Both the position numbers and the translations under genes were made by a program. From Umezawaea sp039922235 (GTDB lineage: Bacteria; Actinomycetota; Actinomycetes; Mycobacteriales; Pseudonocardiaceae), in the NCBI GenBank assembly GCA_039922235.1, contig JBDSAJ010000321.1, positions 1 to 18,431 of the forward strand: DNA of 18,431 bases, written 5' to 3'. A model generated the notes under the pieces. It ran no database searches. It was not told where the DNA came from and worked only from the letters and a program-made list of their open reading frames with translations. Positions 6,669 to 14,214 of this stretch are shown one piece after another. Position 1 is the stretch's first letter. The number at the start of each line of letters is the position of its first letter.

Positions 6669-8213
6669 ATGGTCGTCCACATCGACGCGGACGTCACCGA
6701 CCTGATCGGTCCGGTGCCCCGCAGGCTCTTCGGATCGTTCGTCGAGCACATGGGCCGCGGCGTGCACACCGGGATCCACGAACCGGACCACCCCACCGCC
6801 GACGAGCAGGGGTTCCGCCACGACGTCCTGGACTTGGTGCGGGAACTGGGCCCGACCGTGGTCCGCTACCCCGGCGGGAACTTCGTGTCGGGCTACCGCT
6901 GGGAGGACGGCGTCGGACCGGTCGACCAGCGGCCGGTGCGCCTGGACCCCGCCTGGCACAGCGTGGAGACCAACCGGTTCGGGCTGCACGAGTTCGCCGC
7001 CTGGGCCGACGCGGCGGGCGTGGAACCCATGTACGCGCTCAACCTCGGCACCAGAGGCGTCCAGGAAGCAGCCGACGTCCTGGAGTACTGCAACCACCCC
7101 GGCGGCACGGCGCTGAGCGAACGGCGTCGCGCCAACGGCGCGGACCACCCGTTCGGCTTCCGGCTGTGGTGCCTGGGCAACGAGGTCGACGGCCCGTGGC
7201 AGATCGGCCACAAGACCGCCGACGAGTACGGCAGGCTCGCCGCCGAGACCGCCCGCCTGCTGCGCATGATCGACCCCAGCGTGGAACTGGTCGTGGCGGG
7301 GAGTTCGAACCCGGAGATGCTGACGTTCGGCACCTGGGAGCGCACCGTGCTGCGGCACACCGCCGCGCTGGTGGACCACATCTCCCTGCACGCCTACTAC
7401 CAGGAGTTCGACGGCGACGCCGACAGCTACCTGGCCAGCGCCGCCGGGCTGGACGCCTACATCCGGACCACCGCGGGGATCGTCGACGAAACCCTGGCGG
7501 AGCTGGGCATCGACCGGAAGATCGGCATCAGCGTCGACGAGTGGAACGTCTGGGACCAGCGCCGCTGGAACGAGACCGACCAAGTCCGGCTCGCCGCCGA
7601 GGGGTGGCTGACGCGCCCGCGGATCATCGAGGACACCTACACCGTCACCGACGCCGTCGTCGTCGGCTCCCTGCTGAGCAGCCTGCTGCGCAACGTCGAC
7701 CGGGTCAGCATGGCCAACCAGGCGCAGCTGGTGAACGTCATCGCGCCCATCCGCAGCGAACCCGGCGGCCCGGCCTGGCGGCAGACGACCTTCCACCCGT
7801 TCCGCATCGTCGCCGCCTCCGCCCGCGGCGCGAGCCTGAAGCTCACCGTCGACGGGGACCGCCACCACACCGCCCTGCACGGTGAGGTGGACGTGGTCGA
7901 CGCCGCCGCGACGGTCGAGGAATCCGGTCGGTGCGCGGTGTTCCTGACCAACCGCGCCACCACCTCGGCCACCGAGGTCCGGCTCACGATCCGCGGACCC
8001 GGCCTCGACGTCGAGGACGCCGTGACCATCACCACCCCCGACGGCCTGACCCGTCACGCCGTCAACACCGCCGACGCGCAACCGGTGCGACCTACCGGAC
8101 TGCCCGGCGTGACCGCGACCCGACACCCCGGAGGAACGACCATCACCGCCACGCTCCCACCCCTGTCGTGGACCGCGCTCCGCCTGCACCCCGTGGCAGG
8201 CCAGGATGCCTGA
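6669..8213 (+). CDS. abfA: GH51 alpha-L-arabinofuranosidase
   Basis: A 514-aa retaining glycosidase of family GH51, normal in length, that removes terminal alpha-L-arabinofuranose from arabino-oligosaccharides. The acid/base is Glu172 in CLGNEVDGPW and the nucleophile is Glu291 in ISVDEWNVW. The N-terminal RRLFGSFVEHMGRGVHTGI and VRYPGGNFVSGYRWEDGVGP are strong family markers. The catalytic barrel is followed by a C-terminal beta-sandwich. There is no signal peptide, so it acts in the cytoplasm on imported sugars. ATG 6669 has AAGGGAAG upstream at 6652-6659. The gene overlaps the GH35 start by 8 bases. The expected role is stripping arabinose from imported arabinogalactan fragments. Confidence 0.93.
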   Translation: MVVHIDADVTDLIGPVPRRLFGSFVEHMGRGVHTGIHEPDHPTADEQGFRHDVLDLVRELGPTVVRYPGGNFVSGYRWEDGVGPVDQRPVRLDPAWHSVETNRFGLHEFAAWADAAGVEPMYALNLGTRGVQEAADVLEYCNHPGGTALSERRRANGADHPFGFRLWCLGNEVDGPWQIGHKTADEYGRLAAETARLLRMIDPSVELVVAGSSNPEMLTFGTWERTVLRHTAALVDHISLHAYYQEFDGDADSYLASAAGLDAYIRTTAGIVDETLAELGIDRKIGISVDEWNVWDQRRWNETDQVRLAAEGWLTRPRIIEDTYTVTDAVVVGSLLSSLLRNVDRVSMANQAQLVNVIAPIRSEPGGPAWRQTTFHPFRIVAASARGASLKLTVDGDRHHTALHGEVDVVDAAATVEESGRCAVFLTNRATTSATEVRLTIRGPGLDVEDAVTITTPDGLTRHAVNTADAQPVRPTGLPGVTATRHPGGTTITATLPPLSWTALRLHPVAGQDA

Positions 8214-9960
8214 GTTCGTCATCGGGGACGACGACTTCCTGCTCGACGGCCGCCCGTTCCGGATCATCTCGGGTGCCCTGCACTACTTCCGGGTCCACCC
8301 GGACCTGTGGGCCGACCGCATCGACAAGGCGCGGATGATGGGGCTCAACACCATCGAGACCTACGTCGCCTGGAACGCCCACTCGCCGGAACCGGGGGAG
8401 TTCGACCTCTCCGGCGGCCTCGACCTCGACCGGTTCCTCCGCTTGGTCGCCGAGGCCGGGATGTACGCGATCGTCCGGCCAGGGCCCTACATCTGCGCCG
8501 AGTGGGACAACGGCGGCCTGCCCGCCTGGCTGTTCCGCGACCCGGAGGTCGGCGTCCGCCGGTACGAACCGCTCTACCTCGCCGCCGTCCGCGAGTACCT
8601 GGACAACGTCCTGCGCGTCGTCGCGCCGCACCAGATCGACCGCGGCGGGCCGGTCCTGCTGGTCCAGGTCGAGAACGAGTACGGCGCGTTCGGCGACGAC
8701 AAGCGCTACCTCGCGGAACTGGCGGAGTACACCCGCGCCGCCGGGATCACCGTTCCGCTGACCACCGTCGACCAGCCCATCGACGGGATGCTGGAGGCGG
8801 GCAGCCTGGAAGGCCTGCACCGCACCGCGTCCTTCGGCTCCCGCAGTGCCGAGCGGCTCGCGACGCTGCGCGCCCACCAGCCCACCGGCCCGCTGATGTG
8901 CAGCGAGTTCTGGAACGGCTGGTTCGACCACTGGGGCGCCCACCACCACACCACCTCGGCGGAGGAGTCGGCGGCCAGCCTCGACGTCCTGCTCGCCGCT
9001 GGTGCGTCGGTCAACCTCTACATGTTCCACGGCGGCACCAACTTCGGCCTCACCAACGGCGCCAACGACAAGGGCGTCTACCAGCCGCTGATCACCTCCT
9101 ACGACTACGACGCGCCACTGGACGAGGCAGGCGACCCGACCCCGAAGTACCACGCCTTCCGCGAGGTCATCGCCCGCTACCACAAGGTGCCCGACAGCGT
9201 CCCGCCACCGGCCAGGCCCGCACCCGCCCCGGTGGGCAGGCTGCGCGACCCCGTTCGCCTGCTCGACGCACCCCAGCGGTGGGGCACCTGGCAGGCGCAC
9301 GACCACCTGCCGACCTTCGACGAACTCTCGCCGATGCCCCGCCTCGCGTTGCTGCGCACCAGGATCACGGGCGACCGGCCGGGCGTGCTCGTCTTCGGCG
9401 AGATCCGCGACCGGGCGACGGTGTTCCTCGACGGCGACCCGGTGGGCACGCTGCTGCGGGACCACCACGACCGCGCGATCGCCCTGCCCAGGGCGCACGG
9501 CGAACTCCTCGTGCTGGTGGAGGACCAGGGGAGGGTCGACTACGGACCCCGGATCGGCGAGCCCAAGGGCATCATCGGCGGCGCCCACCTGGACGGTGAA
9601 CCACTGACCGAGTGGGACGTCCTGCCGATCGACCTGACCGTCGTGCCGAACCTGCGACCCGAGGACGCCACCGCACTGACAGGCCCCGTGGCCGGTCCGG
9701 TGGTGGTGCGCGCCGAGTTCGACGTCGAGGAGCCCGCGGACCTCTTCCTCGACACCGCGGCCTGGGGCAAGGGAATGGCCTGGGTCAACGGTTTCCCGCT
9801 CGGCCGCTACTGGCGGCGAGGCCCGCAGCGGACGCTGTACGTCCCTCGCCCGGTGGTGCGGGCGGGCCGCAACGAGGTCGTTGTGCTCGAGCTGGACACG
9901 ATCATCGAACCCGAGGCCCGCTTCGTCCCCCGACCCCTGCTGGGGCACACCGAGTTCTGA
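8206..9960 (+). CDS. GH35 beta-galactosidase
   Basis: A 584-aa glycoside hydrolase family 35 enzyme that releases beta-linked galactose from non-reducing ends. The start FLLDGRPFRIISGALHYFR, then ETYVAWNAHSPEPGEFDLSG and VRPGPYICAEWDNGGLPAWL are diagnostic. The acid/base is Glu158 in VQVENEYGAFG and the nucleophile is Glu234 in MCSEFWNGWFDHWG. Residues after about 370 form beta-sandwich modules. There is no signal peptide, so it is cytosolic. ATG 8206 overlaps the GH51 stop (8206-8213), with AGG just upstream, indicating translational coupling. It would degrade the galacto-oligosaccharides left after GH51 has removed arabinose. Linkage preference (beta-1,3, 1,4 or 1,6) cannot be read from sequence. 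Confidence 0.93.
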   Translation: MPEFVIGDDDFLLDGRPFRIISGALHYFRVHPDLWADRIDKARMMGLNTIETYVAWNAHSPEPGEFDLSGGLDLDRFLRLVAEAGMYAIVRPGPYICAEWDNGGLPAWLFRDPEVGVRRYEPLYLAAVREYLDNVLRVVAPHQIDRGGPVLLVQVENEYGAFGDDKRYLAELAEYTRAAGITVPLTTVDQPIDGMLEAGSLEGLHRTASFGSRSAERLATLRAHQPTGPLMCSEFWNGWFDHWGAHHHTTSAEESAASLDVLLAAGASVNLYMFHGGTNFGLTNGANDKGVYQPLITSYDYDAPLDEAGDPTPKYHAFREVIARYHKVPDSVPPPARPAPAPVGRLRDPVRLLDAPQRWGTWQAHDHLPTFDELSPMPRLALLRTRITGDRPGVLVFGEIRDRATVFLDGDPVGTLLRDHHDRAIALPRAHGELLVLVEDQGRVDYGPRIGEPKGIIGGAHLDGEPLTEWDVLPIDLTVVPNLRPEDATALTGPVAGPVVVRAEFDVEEPADLFLDTAAWGKGMAWVNGFPLGRYWRRGPQRTLYVPRPVVRAGRNEVVVLELDTIIEPEARFVPRPLLGHTEF

Positions 9961-9991
9961 TCCCCCGACCGCAACGAAGGGCAGTTCAACG

Positions 9992-11998
9992 ATGAACCGC
10001 GGCACGACGTTCCGGCGTTTGCTCACCGTCCTTTGCGTCCCACTGGTGGTCACCGGCGCGGTCACCGCCACCCCTGCCGCAGCCGCGGTGGGGGAGGCGG
10101 TGACCGTCCGACCCGATCCCACCTACCGGCAGCAGCCGTTCGAGGGCTGGGGCGCGAGCCTGGCCTGGATGGCCGAGGCCACCGGCGGCTACCCCGACCG
10201 GATCCGCACCAAGCTCGCCGACATGGTCTTCGGGCCGGACGGGCTGAACTTCACCATCGCCCGGTTCAACATCGGCGGCGGCAACGCGCCCGACGTCCCC
10301 GACTACCTGCGTCCGGGCGGTGAGATCCCCGGCTGGTGGAAGGCGCCCGCGGGCACCACCCGTGCCGACAAGGACTGGTGGACTCCCGGCGACCCCAAGG
10401 AGTTCGACCCCAAGGCCGACCCGAACCAGCGCTGGTGGGTCGACCGGATCAAGAAGAACGTCACCAAGTGGGAGGCGTTCAGCAACTCCCCGCCCTACTT
10501 CCAGACCACGTCCGGCTACGTCTCCGGCGGGTTCACCGCCACCGACGAGCAGCTGCGCACCGACAAGATCGACGACTTCGCCGCGTACCTGGCGAAGGCC
10601 GCGACCACGCTGGAACGCGCGCACGGGATCACCTTCTCCTCCGTGAACCCGATGAACGAGCCCAACACCAACTACTGGAAGACGACGCTCGGCCCCGACG
10701 GCAACCCGACCGGCGGCCGCCAGGAGGGCGCGCACATCGGTCCTGCGGTGCAGGCACAGCTGATCCCCGCGATGGCGCGGGCGCTGGCGTCGGTGCGGTC
10801 GCGCGCGGTGGTGTCCGCACCGGACGAGACCAACCCCGACACGTTCGCGGCCGACTGGGCGGGCTGGACGCCCGAGGCGCGCGCGGTGGCGGGCAGGCTC
10901 AACGTGCACACCTACGGCACCGGCAACCGGCCGATCCCCAGGGACCTGGCCAAGGGCGCGGCGAAGCCGCTGTGGATGAGCGAGGTCGGCGGGAGCTGGA
11001 AGACCGGCCAGGACTTCACCAGCATGGACCCCGGTCTGGGCCTGGCCGCCCAGGTCACCGGCGACCTGCGCGAGCTGGAGCCGAGCGCCTGGATCAGCTG
11101 GCAGCCGATCGAGGACTACAACAACATGAAGCCCGGTGGCGAGTCCCCGGTGGGCATGAACTGGGGCGAGATCCAGGTCCCGTTCGACTGCACCGCGAAG
11201 TCCACCCCGGCCACTTGTCCCATCAGGACGAACACGAAGTTCAACACCATGCGCAACTTCACCCACTACATCAAGCCGGGGGACCGGCTGATCGGGGTGA
11301 ACGACCGCTCCAGCACCGCCGCGATGCGCGGTGAGGACCTGGCGACGGTCGTCCACACCAACGCGGCCGACGCCGAGCGCGACGTCACCCTCGACCTGTC
11401 GGGCTTCGCGAACGTCAGGAACGGCGCGACCGTCACGCCGGTGGTGACCGACGTCAGCGGCGCGCTGAAGAAGGGCAAGCCGGTCCGGGTGTCCGGCAAG
11501 AAGGTCACCCTCCGCGTCCCGGCCCGCTCGGTGACCAGCTTCGTGGTCAACGGAGTCCGCTCCGCGGCCGCCGGTACCGGCCTCGGCTCGGGCAAGCCGT
11601 TCGCCTTCTCCGGCGTGCAGAGCGGCAAGTCGCTGGTGGCGGAGAACGGTTCGCTCGTGCAGCGCACCACGGACGCCTCGGCGCCCGCGCAGAGCTGGAC
11701 GCTCACCGACCGCACCGGCTGCTACGGCAGCCGCGACCAGTTCACCATCACCAACAAGGGCACCGGCCAGGTGCTGAGCACCTCGAACGGTGCGGTGATC
11801 CTCACCGCGGCAGGCACCAAGGACCCGGCGTCGCGCTGGATCCTGTCGAGCACCGGTGACGGGACCTGGACGTTCATCAACGCGGGCAACGGGCAGATGC
11901 TCGACGTGCCCGGCGAATCCCGTGCCGACGGAGCCCGGATCGGGCTCTACAAGCCCACCAACGGCCCCAACCAGCGGTGGACGGCGATCACGCGCTGA
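9992..11998 (+). CDS. secreted GH30 endo-beta-1,6-galactanase with ricin-type C-terminal domain
   Basis: A 668-aa secreted enzyme. The signal peptide is RRLLTVLCVPLVVTGAVTAT with cleavage near APAAAA/VGEA (about residue 33). A GH30 catalytic barrel plus side beta-sandwich spans about 38-520. EGWGASLAWMAE, FNIGGGNAPDVPDYL and RQEGAHIGPAVQ resemble the subfamily 5 endo-beta-1,6-galactanases. The acid/base is Glu223 in NPMNEPNTNYW and the nucleophile is Glu331 in LWMSEVGGSW. From about residue 537 a ricin/CBM13-like trefoil module has QSWTL, SRWIL and NQRWTAI repeats and probably binds galactan. It would cleave beta-1,6-galactan side chains of plant arabinogalactan proteins. It is the only glycosidase of the operon that leaves the cell. 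AAGGG lies 11 bases before ATG 9992. Subfamily assignment is by recognition only. Confidence 0.85.
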   Translation: MNRGTTFRRLLTVLCVPLVVTGAVTATPAAAAVGEAVTVRPDPTYRQQPFEGWGASLAWMAEATGGYPDRIRTKLADMVFGPDGLNFTIARFNIGGGNAPDVPDYLRPGGEIPGWWKAPAGTTRADKDWWTPGDPKEFDPKADPNQRWWVDRIKKNVTKWEAFSNSPPYFQTTSGYVSGGFTATDEQLRTDKIDDFAAYLAKAATTLERAHGITFSSVNPMNEPNTNYWKTTLGPDGNPTGGRQEGAHIGPAVQAQLIPAMARALASVRSRAVVSAPDETNPDTFAADWAGWTPEARAVAGRLNVHTYGTGNRPIPRDLAKGAAKPLWMSEVGGSWKTGQDFTSMDPGLGLAAQVTGDLRELEPSAWISWQPIEDYNNMKPGGESPVGMNWGEIQVPFDCTAKSTPATCPIRTNTKFNTMRNFTHYIKPGDRLIGVNDRSSTAAMRGEDLATVVHTNAADAERDVTLDLSGFANVRNGATVTPVVTDVSGALKKGKPVRVSGKKVTLRVPARSVTSFVVNGVRSAAAGTGLGSGKPFAFSGVQSGKSLVAENGSLVQRTTDASAPAQSWTLTDRTGCYGSRDQFTITNKGTGQVLSTSNGAVILTAAGTKDPASRWILSSTGDGTWTFINAGNGQMLDVPGESRADGARIGLYKPTNGPNQRWTAITR

Positions 11999-12004
11999 TC
12001 CAGC

Positions 12005-12048
12005 GGGCCACCGGTCGACTGTCCTGTCAGGACTTCGGCCGGTGGTCC
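12005..12048. terminator. bidirectional terminator between GH30 and the minus-strand hydrolase
   Basis: GGGCCACCGG (12005-12014) pairs with CCGGTGGTCC (12039-12048) with one G-U pair. The loop contains a second small hairpin, GTCCTG/CAGGAC (12021-12033). It fills the 63-base gap between two convergent genes and can fold from either strand. Confidence 0.65.
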
Positions 12049-12061
12049 GGTCCGGCCGTCC

Positions 12062-12919
12062 TCACCGGGCGAGGAACGCGAGCGCCTGTCGGACGAACTC
12101 CTGGTGGAACTGGAAGATCCCGCCGTGCCCGGCGTCGGGGTAGATCACGAGTTCGCTGTCCGGGATGCGCTGGGCCAGGTCGGCGGTGTTGCTGCTGGGC
12201 ACCATGCGGTCGTGGTCGCCGTTCGCGACGAGCGCGGGCGCCTTGATGGTGGACAGGTCGCTGGGCTTGGCCAGTCCCCAGCGGTGGATCGCCTTGAGCT
12301 GGGACCGGAACGCGCGGATGGAGATCGGCTTGTCGCGGTCCACGGTGCGTTCCTTCAACCGGTCGAGGAACTGCTTGCCCGCCTGCTTGCCGTTGGCGGT
12401 GCGGGTGAAGAAGAGGAACTGCTTCGCGTCCTGGAAGGTCAGCAGACCGCGCACGACGTCGAGGTAGGAGATGGCGGTCACGTTGGTGATGCCCTTGCCT
12501 CCCGCGGGACCCGTGCCCGTGAGGATCAACCGGCGAACGAGCTCCGGGTGCCGCTCGACGATCACCTGGGCGATCATGCCGCCCATGGAGAAGCCGAGCA
12601 GGTCGACGTGGTCGAAGCCCAGCGCGCGGATGAACGCGACGGCGTCGTCCGCCATCGCCTCGATCGTGTCCGCGGGTGTGCCGGTGGTCGCGCCGACCCC
12701 CCGGTTGTCGAAGGTGATCACCCGGTGCTCGGCGGCGATGCCGTCGACCACGCGCGGGTCCCAGTTGTCCAGCACCGCGGCGAGGTGGGTGAGGAAGATG
12801 ACCGGGGTACCGGTCCGCTGGCCGAGTTCCCGGTGGGCGTAGGTGATTCCGCCGGTCGAGATGGTCCTGGTGGGGGCGTTCGCGTACGTGGTGGTCGCGG
12901 TCTTGCGGTTGTCGTTCAT
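12062..12919 (-). CDS. alpha/beta hydrolase
   Basis: A 285-aa cytosolic alpha/beta-fold hydrolase. The nucleophile elbow GFSMGG has Ser111. The acid is probably Asp237 in NGDHDRMVP and the base is His265 in PDAGHGG. FDNRGVGATTG and PVIFLTHLAAVLDNWDP are typical of a widespread actinobacterial subfamily that includes esterases and non-heme haloperoxidase-like enzymes. The substrate is not known. ATG 12919 is used because AGGAAG lies about 9 bases upstream and the protein begins at the conserved N-terminus. Upstream in-frame codons overlap the SDR gene. It is the second gene of a minus-strand pair, 47 bases after the SDR. Confidence 0.85.
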   Translation of the reverse strand: MNDNRKTATTTYANAPTRTISTGGITYAHRELGQRTGTPVIFLTHLAAVLDNWDPRVVDGIAAEHRVITFDNRGVGATTGTPADTIEAMADDAVAFIRALGFDHVDLLGFSMGGMIAQVIVERHPELVRRLILTGTGPAGGKGITNVTAISYLDVVRGLLTFQDAKQFLFFTRTANGKQAGKQFLDRLKERTVDRDKPISIRAFRSQLKAIHRWGLAKPSDLSTIKAPALVANGDHDRMVPSSNTADLAQRIPDSELVIYPDAGHGGIFQFHQEFVRQALAFLAR

Positions 12920-12966
12920 GTCGGTCTCTTCCTGTGCTCGTCGTTGCGGTGGGGTGAGTGGCTGGA

Positions 12967-13680
12967 TCAGGAGGTCGGGTTCAGCAGTTCGGGGTAGAGC
13001 ACCTCGACCGGGGCGCTGAGGCCCGCCTTGACCTGGGCGGTGAGCTCGTCCGCGATGACCTCGTACTGGCCGGCCTCGACGGCGTCGTACACGAGTTCCA
13101 CGAGGTCGGCGGGCTTCATCTTGGGGCCGTCGGCGTGCTCGGCCATGGCGGTGTCGACGTAGCCGACGTGCACCCCGACGACGTGCGTGCCCTTCGGCGC
13201 CAGTTCGAGCCGGAACGAGTTGGTGGCGGACCACAGGGCCGCCTTCGCCGCGCTGTAGGCGCCTCCCCAGGCGTACCAGCTCGCGACCGAGTGCACGTCC
13301 ACGAGGACCGACTCCGCGTTCGACGTCAAGACCGGTGCAAACGCTTTCGTGAGGAGTACCGGTGCGAAGAAGTTCGTCTCCACGGTCGCTCGGATGTCCG
13401 CTTCGGACAGTGTCAGCAAGGTGTCGCCCTCGATGTAGCTGCCCGCGTTGTTGACGAGGACCGTGACGTCCCGCGCGGCGTCGACGGCAGCCCCGATCGA
13501 GGTCGCGTCGGTGACGTCGAGGGCCAGCGGCACGATCCGGTCGTCATTCCAGTCCCGCGGGGTGCGAGCGGTCGCGTAGACCTTCTTCGCGCCCCTGGCG
13601 AGGGCCTGGTGGACGAACTCCGTCCCGATGCCGCCGTTGGCGCCGGTGACGAGCACGACTGCTCCGGCCAGTGCTGACAT
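12967..13680 (-). CDS. short-chain dehydrogenase/reductase (SDR)
   Basis: A 237-aa classical SDR with a Rossmann fold. The NAD(P)-binding motif TGANGGIG is at 12-19, NNAG at 77-80, and the catalytic YSAAK has Tyr142 and Lys146, with Ser131 nearby. The Arg in ATARTPRDW (about residue 39) suggests an NADPH preference, which is an inference. The reaction would be reversible oxidation of an alcohol or reduction of a carbonyl; the substrate is unknown. The ribosome site AGGAGG sits about 8 bases before ATG 13680. It is the first gene of an SDR-hydrolase operon divergent from the ArsR-type regulator, and the two enzymes probably act on the same metabolite. Confidence 0.9.
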   Translation of the reverse strand: MSALAGAVVLVTGANGGIGTEFVHQALARGAKKVYATARTPRDWNDDRIVPLALDVTDATSIGAAVDAARDVTVLVNNAGSYIEGDTLLTLSEADIRATVETNFFAPVLLTKAFAPVLTSNAESVLVDVHSVASWYAWGGAYSAAKAALWSATNSFRLELAPKGTHVVGVHVGYVDTAMAEHADGPKMKPADLVELVYDAVEAGQYEVIADELTAQVKAGLSAPVEVLYPELLNPTS

Positions 13681-13807
13681 GTCTGGTCCTCCTGTGGTCC
13701 TCGTTTAAATTACGACCATACGACAATAAGCTTCGAGCAGCTCGGGGCGCAAGCGCGCGGTGGTCTCCGTCGCACCTGGCCTGGACCAGTCGGCGACAGC
13801 GAGTAAC
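13681..13807. promoter_or_regulatory. divergent promoter region between SDR and ArsR-type genes
   Basis: The stretch 13705-13735 is an A+T-rich island in a GC-rich genome. On the minus strand it holds a tandem near-repeat, TGTCGTA and GGTCGTA with a 9-base period, and -10-like words (TATGGT, TAATTT), so the SDR promoter is probably here, but no -35/-10 pair is convincing. On the plus strand TGGACC (13782-13787) and TAACAT (13804-13809) are spaced 16 bases and could form the regulator promoter. Confidence 0.4.
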
Positions 13808-13823
13808 ATCGAGATTCCTCGAA
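13808..13823. promoter_or_regulatory. shared motif copy A, upstream of the ArsR-type regulator
   Basis: ATCGAGATTCCTCGAA begins with the same ten bases, ATCGAGATTC, as copy B at 14189-14204, and both continue NNCGA. Copy A overlaps the predicted start of the regulator transcript, 25 bases before its ATG, a natural place for autorepression. Confidence 0.5.
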
Positions 13824-13847
13824 TTGTCGCGATCGACCAGGTGGCCC

Positions 13848-14171
13848 ATGACGACTGATACCTCCGAAGAGCTGGTCGAGGTGTTCAAGGCGCTCTCCAA
13901 CCCGGTGCGGTTGCAGGTGCTCCGCTGGCTCCGCGATCCCGAAGATCACTTCCCGGTGGAGGAGTGGATCGTGGATCCGTACGAGGTCGGCGTATGCGTC
14001 AGTCACATCCAGGCGAAGGTCGGGCTCGCGCAGTCGACCGTGTCCGCCTACATGGCGTCGCTGGAACGGGTCGGGCTGGTCCGCTCCACGCGGGTGGGCA
14101 AGTGGACGCACTACCGCCGCGACGAGGAGCGCATCGCGCGGCTCGTCGACGTGCTGGGTCGCTCCCTGTAG
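13848..14171 (+). CDS. ArsR-type winged-helix regulator
   Basis: A 107-aa small DNA-binding protein. EVFKALSNPVRLQVLRWL is the typical ArsR N-terminal helix pair. CVSHIQAKVGLAQSTVSAYM is the recognition helix-turn-helix, and LVRSTRVGKWTHYRRDEE is the wing. There is a single Cys in GVCVSHIQ at the start of the HTH, so classic multi-Cys metal binding (ELCVCDL) is absent and a redox or organic ligand is possible. ATG 13848 is chosen because the family N-terminus begins here, although only a weak AGGTGG precedes it. It is divergent from the SDR pair and directly upstream of the LLM oxidoreductase, and copies of one motif precede both this gene and the LLM gene. It probably represses both. Confidence 0.85.
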   Translation: MTTDTSEELVEVFKALSNPVRLQVLRWLRDPEDHFPVEEWIVDPYEVGVCVSHIQAKVGLAQSTVSAYMASLERVGLVRSTRVGKWTHYRRDEERIARLVDVLGRSL

Positions 14172-14179
14172 GTCGTCGG

Positions 14180-14207
14180 TTGACTCATATCGAGATTCTG
14201 CGATACT
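14180..14207 (+). promoter_or_regulatory. leaderless promoter of the LLM oxidoreductase with motif copy B in its spacer
   Basis: TTGACT (14180-14185, 5 of 6 to TTGACA) and GATACT (14202-14207, 4 of 6) are separated by 16 bases. The spacer contains ATCGAGATTC (14189-14198), shared with the site before the upstream regulator. A wider dyad, TATCG/CGATA, spans 14188-14205. Seven bases separate the -10 from ATG 14215, so the message would be leaderless. A repressor bound here would block the promoter core. Confidence 0.65.
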
Positions 14208-14214
14208 TCGATTT

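Noticed and set aside
5142..8267. A 1041-codon open frame on the minus strand across the permease, binding-protein and GH51 genes
   Set aside because: Low-complexity Gly/Val/Arg-rich product with no recognisable domain; it lies antisense to three well-supported genes and is a by-product of high GC content.
9881..9991. An earlier in-frame start for the GH30 gene
   Set aside because: It would lie inside the GH35 gene and bury the signal peptide; ATG 9992 gives a proper secretion signal and has an upstream AAGGG.
8143..10122. A 659-codon open frame on the minus strand opposite the GH35 gene
   Set aside because: Antisense to a GH35 gene with intact catalytic residues; the product shows no family motif.
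10303..10485. Short frames antisense to the GH30 gene
   Set aside because: No ribosome site, no recognisable product and fully inside a secure coding region.
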